Part shown: positions 1 to 5,384 of the stretch, in pieces
Position numbering within the stretch: the first letter of the stretch is position 1
How the letters are laid out: each line of letters starts with the position of its first letter
Notes under the pieces: model-generated
What the model saw: the letters and a program-made list of their open reading frames with translations, nothing else
What the model was told of the DNA's origin: nothing
Databases searched by the model: none
Assembly (NCBI GenBank): GCA_903898855.1
Contig: CAIUHB010000114.1
Coordinates: 1 to 5,384, forward strand
DNA length: 5,384 bases
Direction: 5' to 3'
From: an uncultured Actinomycetes bacterium
GTDB lineage: Bacteria; Actinomycetota; Actinomycetes; Nanopelagicales; Nanopelagicaceae
Translations under genes and position numbers: made by a program

Positions 1-182
1 AGGCGATCATGAATCTGGGCGGCGCTAAAGAAAGTTAGGTCGCTGGCACAGTGAAATTTGCCCTCATTGAAGTGGAGGATGGCGGCGCTCTCCCAGAGCT
101 CGCTCAAACGCTCAGGTTGAGTGCGAAGATCGGCCGCGCGGTCGATGCCAGCCCTAGACATCGGTAGCGAGAGGCTCTTCAT
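1..182 (-). CDS. nudC: NAD(H) diphosphatase NudC-like, N-terminal part (gene runs off left edge)
   Basis: Sixty codons are open from an ATG at 182 down to the window edge. The peptide begins MKSLSLPMSRAGIDRAADLR and continues with an RTQPERLSELW-like stretch. This matches the N-terminal segment common in actinobacterial NADH pyrophosphatases, where an LSRxxxDRAAxxRTxPxxLxxLW pattern precedes the zinc-ribbon and Nudix domains. Those two domains, with the catalytic Nudix box, lie outside the window and cannot be checked. Family members hydrolyse NAD(H) to NMN(H) and AMP, and some remove NAD caps from RNA. In Mycobacterium tuberculosis, nudC (Rv3199c) sits just beyond the adnAB genes, so the context agrees. 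An in-frame ATG at 161 is a less likely start because it would cut into the conserved SRAGIDRAA block. No proper Shine-Dalgarno sequence precedes the 182 start; a TAAGTT hexamer 7 nt upstream suggests a leaderless transcript. The assignment rests on the N-terminus and synteny alone. Confidence 0.72.
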   Translation of the reverse strand, partial: MKSLSLPMSRAGIDRAADLRTQPERLSELWESAAILHFNEGKFHCASDLTFFSAAQIHDR

Positions 183-189
183 ACCCCGC

Positions 190-195
190 AACTTA
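190..195 (-). promoter_or_regulatory. Putative -10 element for the nudC-like gene
   Basis: On the minus strand TAAGTT (a TANNNT pattern) is followed by seven bases, GCGGGGT, and then the ATG at 182. TANNNT placed about 7 nt before an initiating purine is the usual -10 geometry of actinobacterial housekeeping promoters. When the purine is also the first base of the start codon, the mRNA is leaderless. The GGGG just before the ATG is too close to act as a ribosome binding site. I see no good -35 hexamer, which is common in this group. Chance occurrence of such a loose motif is a real possibility. Confidence 0.42.
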
Positions 196-206
196 CCGGA
201 GAGCAC

Positions 207-212
207 TAACCT
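207..212 (+). promoter_or_regulatory. Putative -10 element for the EEP-family gene
   Basis: TAACCT fits the TANNNT -10 pattern and is followed by six bases and then the ATG at 219, so transcription could begin at the A of the start codon. The nearest purine-rich stretch, GGAGAG at 198-203, is 15 nt from the ATG, too far for a normal Shine-Dalgarno interaction, which supports leaderless initiation. No TTGACA-like -35 box is visible about 17 nt upstream. The element lies only 11 bp from the opposite-strand hexamer at 190-195, so RNA polymerase could not occupy both at once. Confidence 0.42.
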
Positions 213-218
213 GCGCAC

Positions 219-1088
219 ATGCGTATCGCCAGTTGGAATATCTTGCACGGCCAACGGCTAGCTGCGCCTTCTTCTGAGCCAATCGGCGCTCCAATTGCTC
301 CAATGTCTCAAACAGATGGCGCAGAGCAACGAGCGAATCTGGCCGAGATTGCTCAATTTATCTTCGATTCGAAAATTGATGTAATTGGGATTCAAGAGAT
401 TGATGCATTTCAATCTCGATCTGGCGAACACCTGCAAGTCGATGAAATCACCAAAGATATGAATGTATTGGTATCGAGTAAAACCAGTAAGTACTACGGT
501 GGCTTTGCTCGAACCGTAATGGGAACTCCAGGATTTTCCTGGCGGGCGCTTAAGGGTAATGAGGCGGCAATTAACTTTGATGACTCAGAACCCTCCTACG
601 GCGTTGGGCTGATTTCAAATATTCCGATTCATAATTGGCACACATTAAAACTTGGTCGTTCGCTGGTCGGACTTCCACTTGCAGTACCGGCGGCAGGAAA
701 AAATGGAAAACCACGGATGCGCTTTCTCTATGTAAAGGATGAGCCGCGAATCGCACTCGCAGCTGAGTTGGAAAACGGAGTAACTGTTGCAGTAACGCAT
801 CTCTCATTTGTGCCACTTGTTAATCTCTATCAGCTTTGGCGAGTAAAGCGTTGGCTCGCTAAGTTACCCGGCAAACATATTTTGATGGGCGATCTCAATC
901 TTCCTTTTAATCTGCCTGTTCGCGGAAAGTGGAAATCACTCAATCCCGCTCTGAGCTATCCCGCTTGGGGAGCAAAGGTTAAGTTTGATTATCTACTCGC
1001 GGATTCTGAGATAAGTCATGAGGCAATTCAATTAGCACCAAGTGGCTTTAGTGATCACTTACCTGTCGTAGCAGATGTAGCTTTATAA
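219..1088 (+). CDS. Endonuclease/exonuclease/phosphatase (EEP) family hydrolase
   Basis: A complete 289-residue single-domain protein of the metal-dependent EEP (DNase I/exonuclease III/sphingomyelinase-like) superfamily. The ordered motifs are all present: ASWNILHG with Asn7; GIQEID with the metal ligand Glu60; SYGVGLIS around 126-133; VTHLS with His194; GDLNLP with Asp225 and Asn227; KFDYLLAD with Asp257; and a terminal SDHLPV with the catalytic Asp279-His280 pair. The length is normal for the family. Members cleave phosphodiester or phosphomonoester bonds with Mg2+; substrates range from DNA and RNA to phospholipid head groups, and the sequence does not say which applies. No signal peptide or membrane segment is visible, so a cytoplasmic enzyme is likely. 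The start at 219 is needed to include the Asn7 motif; the next Met (residue 29) would remove it. An Ala/Pro/Ser-rich insertion occupies residues about 13-36. The gene diverges from the nudC-like gene and converges on adnB, so it is transcribed alone. Confidence 0.9.
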   Translation: MRIASWNILHGQRLAAPSSEPIGAPIAPMSQTDGAEQRANLAEIAQFIFDSKIDVIGIQEIDAFQSRSGEHLQVDEITKDMNVLVSSKTSKYYGGFARTVMGTPGFSWRALKGNEAAINFDDSEPSYGVGLISNIPIHNWHTLKLGRSLVGLPLAVPAAGKNGKPRMRFLYVKDEPRIALAAELENGVTVAVTHLSFVPLVNLYQLWRVKRWLAKLPGKHILMGDLNLPFNLPVRGKWKSLNPALSYPAWGAKVKFDYLLADSEISHEAIQLAPSGFSDHLPVVADVAL

Positions 1089-1112
1089 AAACATTTGCTA
1101 GTGAACCAGGAT

Positions 1113-4100
1113 TTAGCTTTTTAATAAGGGGAACTTTGCTACCAGCGCAGTTAGTTCCGCCTCGTTCATCACATTAACTGGCGACACGGTATTTCCGCTT
1201 TGCACATAATAGAAAGCTGCTGAGATCTGTTCGACCGGAATATTCTTTAACTTGGCATATGCCAAGCGATACATCGCAAGCTGAATACCTGCAGTCTCTA
1301 AATCATCTCCGCTCTTTTCGCGGCCAGTCTTCCAGTCGATGACTTCAAATCCGCCATCTTCCTTGCCATCTTTATCCAACCGGGCATAGACCGCATCGAT
1401 TCGACCTCGAATTAAAATACCGCCGCGGCCGCCAAGCATCGTCTCGAAGCCCACTTCAATATCAACTGGAGTGCGAGTTGCCCAAGAGGTGGAGTTCCAT
1501 TTTTCTTGAAGTTTCGATAACTCGGCATCAAAGCCTCGGAATCCACCAAAGCCAGCGACATCAGATAACTCTTCGCCAAATTCAAATTCATACTGGCTCT
1601 CGAGTTCATCGTCAAAGAATTTAGGAGCCTTATATTTGCTCTCAATCCATTCGTGGAATGTTGTTCCGCGACGGGCAACGACATCGGTATGGCGAGGAAG
1701 TGGCCGGCGTAGTGAGAGCGCCAAATTATCTGGATCTTCTTTTAGCGTGATTAAGGTTGAAACTGAAAGTCGTGGTGGAAGTGATACTTCGATGGCGCCT
1801 TGGGCGGAGTGAAGTTCAGTTATGAGTGAGCGAGCATCGGAGATTAATTGGGCGGCAAATGACTCACCGGCGGCAGGAGTGAGTGATAACTCCATCGGTT
1901 CTGCGCCGAGTACTTTTGTTGCGCTCTGACGAATCTTTTCGATCCGCGGTGAGACAACTGGCCAGAGTGCAGTTGGTGGATTCTCACTTTCTGGGTTTGG
2001 ATAGTCAGGCTTTGCAGAGTCGAAATCAATAGGTTCAACGTGCTGGCCAGCGCGAGCTGCTTGATCAAGTGAAATCTCATAAGCCCACGCAAAGAGCGGT
2101 GAAGGATCGAGTGAATTTTCGCCATTACCAAACCAGGAAGCGGTAGCGATCAGAGTTTTCTTTGCTCGAGTAAATGCAACGTAAGCCAGTCGGTACTCTT
2201 CTTCGATTCGACGAGCTTCCCAATACTCTGATTGAGCGATGAGCTCTTTCTTGGTGTCAACAAAGAGCGGCGCACCGCCACCTTTGCTGGAACCAGCCGG
2301 AACCTTGAAATCTTGAAGTTGATCACGATCGCCGCGAAGTGCAATCGGCAGCGCTCCTGCGTTGTCGGTCCAGAGATCACTCCCCTTCTTCTTGCTTGGG
2401 AAGTTATTTTTGATGAGCCCCGGAACCGCAACTACATCCCACTCACTTCCTTTGGAGGCGTGAACGGTGAGGATCTGAATTGCTGTACGCGAAACATCGA
2501 TACTGATTGGCTTTAGGCCACTCTCTTTCTTTGCTGCCACATCAAGCCAGGAAAGGAAGCTTGAGAGCGTGCCACCGGTTCGTTGGAACTTTCCGGCCTC
2601 CTCCATAAATGCATCGAGATGAGTGCGACCTGATTCCCAGCCACCTCGGACAAGTACTTCGGTATCTAACGCCAGGAAGCGTTCGACTTCGATAATTGCA
2701 TCAGTTAATGAATATGAGGTAGTACGGCGAAGGACTCGTAAATCGTGGGCGAAATGAACCAAGCGGGCAAAACCGGCCTCCGTGAAATCCGTGCGCGGAA
2801 TAGTGAATGATTTTTCACCAATTGTAAATGTTGCCGAATATTTCGGATCACTCAACTTTGCTGGATTAATCAGTTCAAAATATTCCAAAGTCTCGATGGG
2901 GCTGCCGATGGCGAAATCATCTGCTTCCAGCGTTGCAACATCGCCCTTTTCAATCATGCCAATCATGGTGCGGCTTTTCTGGCCCGCTGAGAAGATGCGG
3001 CTGGTAAATCGACCGAGCGCTGCTAAATCCGCAGTTCCGAGTGCCAACCTTGAACCAGCGAGGAGTCGCATTAATGAGGAGGCTGACTCCGGGAAAGTCA
3101 GTGCTCGAAGTAGCGCGATGATGTCAGCAACCTCTGGAACATGAATCAGCCCGCCGATACCAACAACTTCAACGGGCAGGCCGCGATCGCGAAGTGCTTG
3201 TTCGATTGGGATGATGTTCTTTCGATTACGTACTAGAACCGCAAAACTTGGTCGTTTATTCTCTGGCAGCGCGAGACGTTCTGGCGCGTTCCAGCGCTCC
3301 TCAAAAATATCGGCGATACCTGACGCCTCAGTCAACAAAGTTTCGTAGTGCAGAGTGATGAGTTCGCCCGGACCAGCATCCTTTCGCAGTGACAACCGAT
3401 CAACTTTTGCGCCGCGACCCGAGTGCGCTGCTATTTCATCAATAGTGCGATTTGCGAGTTCCAAAATCTTGGCATCGTTGCGCCAAGTTGTCATCAAAGT
3501 AAAGCTCTTGCACTCTTTATTGCTGGTGCCGACAAATTGCTTGGCAAAGGCAACCAAAGTTTCAGAACTTGCAGAACGCCATCCATAAATAGCTTGGTTG
3601 GGATCACCGACTGCGGTGACGCCGTGACCATGGCCAAAGAGCCCCGAGAGGAATCGAACTTGGCTATAGGAAGTATCTTGGTACTCATCGAGCAAGACGA
3701 CTTTATATTTCCCGCGTTCAATGTCGGCAATATCTGGGAATTTATTTACAAGTTCTGCGGCATAGGACATCTGGTCATTAAAAGTTAATTGGCCATGATC
3801 TTTTCGATATTCGTCGTAACGCTCCACCATCGGCAGAATTGCAAGGCGCTCGTTGACGATATTTATTGCATCGCGGACATCAGCATTTGATCGCCCAGAG
3901 AGTGAACTTAACTGGGTAAGTAAGTCAGCCGAGAACCTTCTAATATCCGCGGCGGTAGCACCATGTTCGCCCATTTGTGCCGAGAGATCCATGACGCGAT
4001 CGACAATTCCATCAACTGCATGCAGTAAGTTTTCTGAGTTGGTGAAACCGGTAACAATCGAGTGAGCAATCTGCCAAGCAGCTGCCTCACCAATTGGTTC

Positions 4101-4526
4101 GGCATCGGTATCAATGCCGAGGCGGATGGAATGCTCTGCGAGCACCTTGCCGGCATAGGAGTGATAGGTGCCAACATTGACTGCGATATCCATTGATTGT
4201 CCAGAGGCCGGATCATTGGGCAAGAATCCAGCAGCGCGAAGTTCGCGTAACCGCTTTCGGATACGGTGAGAAAGCTCGCCCGCCGCTTTTCGGGTAAAAG
4301 TTAAACCGAGAATTTCATCAGGTTTAACTATTTGATTAGCCACTAACCAGAGTACGCGCGCACTCATGGTCTCGGTCTTACCGGAACCCGCTCCAGCAAT
4401 AACGACGCTTGGTCCCAGCGGGTATGACTCAATGATTGCTTGCTGTTCTGGAGTGGGATCGTGCATAGGAGTGCCAGATGCCGTGAGTTGGCGCGCAATA
4501 TCAAGTGCTGAATATTTAAAGTTCAT
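1113..4526 (-). CDS. adnB: AdnB: ATP-dependent helicase-nuclease subunit of the AdnAB end-resection complex
   Basis: A complete 1137-residue UvrD/Rep-type (SF1A) helicase with a C-terminal RecB-family nuclease. Helicase motifs in order: Q motif TPEQQ (25-29); Walker A AGAGSGKT (44-51, Lys50); Ia GLTFTRKAAGEL (74-85); Walker B DEYQD (280-284); motif III GDPNQAIYGWRSA (307-319); motif IV TTWRN (346-350); motif V ILTVHASKGSEWDVVAVPG (685-703); motif VI YVAFTRAKK (782-790). Nuclease residues: His958 in GTTFHEW, Asp1044 in GRIDAVY, Asp1064 and Lys1066 in VIDWKTG, and Q1082xxxY1086. There is one cysteine in the whole protein (Cys339), so no Fe-S cluster. The lack of the cluster, the DPDNLALSLRRPLP segment before the nuclease and the position downstream of adnA identify AdnB rather than AdnA. 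In mycobacteria AdnB is the essential (lead) motor of the AdnAB heterodimer, which resects double-strand breaks. Length is close to M. tuberculosis Rv3201c (about 1100 residues). ATG 4526 is preferred over Met21 because the SALDIA N-terminal segment is typical of the family and the ATG has a good ribosome binding site. Its A is also the last base of the adnA stop codon. Confidence 0.95.
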   Translation of the reverse strand: MNFKYSALDIARQLTASGTPMHDPTPEQQAIIESYPLGPSVVIAGAGSGKTETMSARVLWLVANQIVKPDEILGLTFTRKAAGELSHRIRKRLRELRAAGFLPNDPASGQSMDIAVNVGTYHSYAGKVLAEHSIRLGIDTDAEPIGEAAAWQIAHSIVTGFTNSENLLHAVDGIVDRVMDLSAQMGEHGATAADIRRFSADLLTQLSSLSGRSNADVRDAINIVNERLAILPMVERYDEYRKDHGQLTFNDQMSYAAELVNKFPDIADIERGKYKVVLLDEYQDTSYSQVRFLSGLFGHGHGVTAVGDPNQAIYGWRSASSETLVAFAKQFVGTSNKECKSFTLMTTWRNDAKILELANRTIDEIAAHSGRGAKVDRLSLRKDAGPGELITLHYETLLTEASGIADIFEERWNAPERLALPENKRPSFAVLVRNRKNIIPIEQALRDRGLPVEVVGIGGLIHVPEVADIIALLRALTFPESASSLMRLLAGSRLALGTADLAALGRFTSRIFSAGQKSRTMIGMIEKGDVATLEADDFAIGSPIETLEYFELINPAKLSDPKYSATFTIGEKSFTIPRTDFTEAGFARLVHFAHDLRVLRRTTSYSLTDAIIEVERFLALDTEVLVRGGWESGRTHLDAFMEEAGKFQRTGGTLSSFLSWLDVAAKKESGLKPISIDVSRTAIQILTVHASKGSEWDVVAVPGLIKNNFPSKKKGSDLWTDNAGALPIALRGDRDQLQDFKVPAGSSKGGGAPLFVDTKKELIAQSEYWEARRIEEEYRLAYVAFTRAKKTLIATASWFGNGENSLDPSPLFAWAYEISLDQAARAGQHVEPIDFDSAKPDYPNPESENPPTALWPVVSPRIEKIRQSATKVLGAEPMELSLTPAAGESFAAQLISDARSLITELHSAQGAIEVSLPPRLSVSTLITLKEDPDNLALSLRRPLPRHTDVVARRGTTFHEWIESKYKAPKFFDDELESQYEFEFGEELSDVAGFGGFRGFDAELSKLQEKWNSTSWATRTPVDIEVGFETMLGGRGGILIRGRIDAVYARLDKDGKEDGGFEVIDWKTGREKSGDDLETAGIQLAMYRLAYAKLKNIPVEQISAAFYYVQSGNTVSPVNVMNEAELTALVAKFPLLKS

Positions 4527-5384
4527 TACTCACCACTCCCCGGCTCGGTGCGCTCATCGAGGAAGCCGCGACCTTGTGGTTGTAGTGGGCAGAGAAGTTT
4601 GACCCCGCACATCCGGCAAGCTGGATTTAACTTTGCGGTGAAAGTTGCAGCGGCCATACCCTCTGCCATTTCAACTATCTTCGCCTCGGTCTGCTCAACA
4701 TTGATGCTGTATTGAGTTCGAGTTGAGGCAGATTTATTGGTGCCACCTAAGAAGAGAAGTTCGGCGCCGCCTGGAGTTGTGCCGGGATGAATATCAATAA
4801 AGCCATCTCTGGCAACGGCAAGCTGGTATCCAGAGAGCTGCATATTCTCTTGTACCTTGGTTTCGGTGTTGCTGCCAGAGGCACCCGTCTTGAGATCCAC
4901 AATATAAACCTTGGTTTCACCGGAATCGTCGATTGCAATTTCCAGGCGATCGACTGAACCAGTTAAGCGCGCACGACCAATGGTCGTATCGAACTTCACT
5001 TCTACGCCGACTAGTTCACGTTGATTACTTTGGTGCCACTCGTAGAACTTATTTATCTTCTCGGAAGCCTTTTCGAGTTCGTAGTCACGAACCCAGCCGC
5101 TGGATGAATCAATCATCTTCCAGTTATCAGCTAAGCGTGCCTTGAGCTCATCGACAGTGAGAGTTGGCTCTTTTAACATGAGCGAAGCGAGAGCGTGGAT
5201 AGCTGAACCAATTAGGGCAGCGCTGGAATCTCCATCTCGACCGCCGTGGTTTTCTAGGAACCACTTGAGCTCGCACTCTGAAAATGATTGCAACTTGCTT
5301 GGAGATACTCGGACTTCGGCACCTTCGGCAACAATTGGCGACGTAGTACTTGGCTCGGTATATCCCCACCAATTTTTTGGGTCG
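4526..5384 (-). CDS. adnA: AdnA: helicase-nuclease subunit, C-terminal nuclease domain (gene runs off right edge)
   Basis: The last 285 complete codons of a longer gene. The frame is open to the window edge; its first visible residues, DPKNWWGYTEPSTTSPIVAE, are followed by VRVSPSKLQSFSECELKWFL, a typical entry into the AdnA/AddB-type nuclease domain. A TTG at 5293 is therefore an internal Leu codon, not the start. Nuclease residues (numbered from the first visible codon): His63 in GSAIHAL, Asp145 in GSVDRLEI, Asp163 and Lys165 in IVDLKTG, and Q182xxxY186. Four cysteines frame the domain: Cys37 in SECELKW, then Cys256, Cys259 and Cys265 in a CxxCx5C array near the C-terminus. This is the one-plus-three arrangement of 4Fe-4S nucleases such as AddB and AdnA. 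The helicase motor of AdnA should lie upstream, outside the window. AdnA pairs with AdnB to unwind and cut broken DNA ends, each nuclease acting on one strand. The stop TAA (4528-4526) overlaps the adnB ATG. The tail after the last cysteine is short and rich in Gly, Glu and Pro. Confidence 0.9.
   Translation of the reverse strand, partial: DPKNWWGYTEPSTTSPIVAEGAEVRVSPSKLQSFSECELKWFLENHGGRDGDSSAALIGSAIHALASLMLKEPTLTVDELKARLADNWKMIDSSSGWVRDYELEKASEKINKFYEWHQSNQRELVGVEVKFDTTIGRARLTGSVDRLEIAIDDSGETKVYIVDLKTGASGSNTETKVQENMQLSGYQLAVARDGFIDIHPGTTPGGAELLFLGGTNKSASTRTQYSINVEQTEAKIVEMAEGMAAATFTAKLNPACRMCGVKLLCPLQPQGRGFLDERTEPGSGE
4536..4541 (-). promoter_or_regulatory. Ribosome binding site of adnB inside the adnA 3' end
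   Basis: On the minus strand GGGGAG lies nine bases before the adnB ATG at 4526, a normal Shine-Dalgarno position, and it falls within the last codons of adnA. Together with the TAATG stop/start overlap it fixes the adnB start and suggests translational coupling, which would help keep the two heterodimer subunits in equal amounts. Confidence 0.6.

Noticed and set aside
571..816. Minus-strand open frame inside the EEP gene
   Set aside because: Arg/Leu/Gln-rich shadow translation opposite a gene with clear catalytic motifs; no homology I recognise.
1130..1158. Inverted repeat GGAACT...AGTTCC as a possible terminator
   Set aside because: Six-base stem with a 17-base loop, inside the adnB coding end, and no T tract follows on either strand; likely chance.
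686..1876. Near-identical short strings ACCGGCGGCAGGA in the EEP gene and in adnB
   Set aside because: Only about 13 bases, both within coding sequence in different contexts (on opposite coding strands); no sign of a repeat family.
2782..3788. Several open frames on the plus strand opposite adnB (for example 2782-3144, 3355-3588, 3423-3788)
   Set aside because: They lie wholly within adnB, whose motifs are continuous across the region, show no recognisable domains, and look like antisense shadows of its codon pattern.
4526..5293. Reading the minus-strand nuclease as a stand-alone 255-residue gene starting at TTG 5293
   Set aside because: The frame stays open for 30 more codons to the window edge with family-typical residues (WWGYTEPST, VRVSPSKL), so the TTG is an internal codon of adnA.
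1..5384. A new defence system, CRISPR array, mobile element or prophage
   Set aside because: No spaced direct repeats, transposase, integrase or toxin-antitoxin pattern was found. The helicase-nuclease pair could be mistaken for a defence module but carries AdnA/AdnB-specific features and sits in the housekeeping adnAB-nudC neighbourhood.

Overview
The window holds a DNA double-strand-break resection locus of the actinobacterial type, with pieces of its usual neighbourhood. Two facts point to Actinobacteria. AdnA and AdnB, paired helicase-nucleases, are the characteristic actinobacterial counterpart of RecBCD/AddAB. The order adnA, adnB, (one gene), nudC also resembles Mycobacterium tuberculosis Rv3202c, Rv3201c, Rv3200c, Rv3199c. 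Base composition is only about half G+C (estimated by eye from a few lines), which is low for the phylum. A small-genome, low-GC lineage such as the freshwater acI/Nanopelagicales group is a reasonable inference, but nothing in the sequence proves it.

Layout, left to right. (1) Positions 1-182, minus strand: the first 60 codons of a probable NudC-type NAD(H) diphosphatase, running off the left edge. (2) Positions 183-218: a 36-bp divergent spacer with a TANNNT -10-like hexamer on each strand, each 6-7 nt from its start codon. This suggests two back-to-back promoters giving leaderless mRNAs. (3) Positions 219-1088, plus strand: a complete endonuclease/exonuclease/phosphatase (EEP) family protein with all catalytic motifs. 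(4) Positions 1089-1112: a 24-bp convergent gap with no convincing terminator. (5) Positions 1113-4526, minus strand: complete adnB, a UvrD-like helicase with a C-terminal RecB-type nuclease. (6) Positions 4526-5384, minus strand: the C-terminal 285 codons of adnA, carrying its nuclease domain and four cysteines of a probable 4Fe-4S site. The gene continues past the right edge.

How the parts work together: adnA and adnB overlap by one base (TAATG), so the two subunits of the heterodimer are very probably translated from one mRNA in a coupled manner. AdnAB binds broken DNA ends, unwinds them with its motors and cuts the strands with its two nuclease domains. The EEP protein is also predicted to hydrolyse phosphodiester or phosphomonoester bonds, but it lies on the opposite strand and is not in the adn operon, so a link to repair is only a hypothesis. 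No CRISPR, mobile element, RNA gene, prophage or new defence system is visible. There is no gene-free stretch over 40 bp. I regard this as mostly ordinary chromosomal DNA; the compact divergent promoter region is the most interesting local feature.
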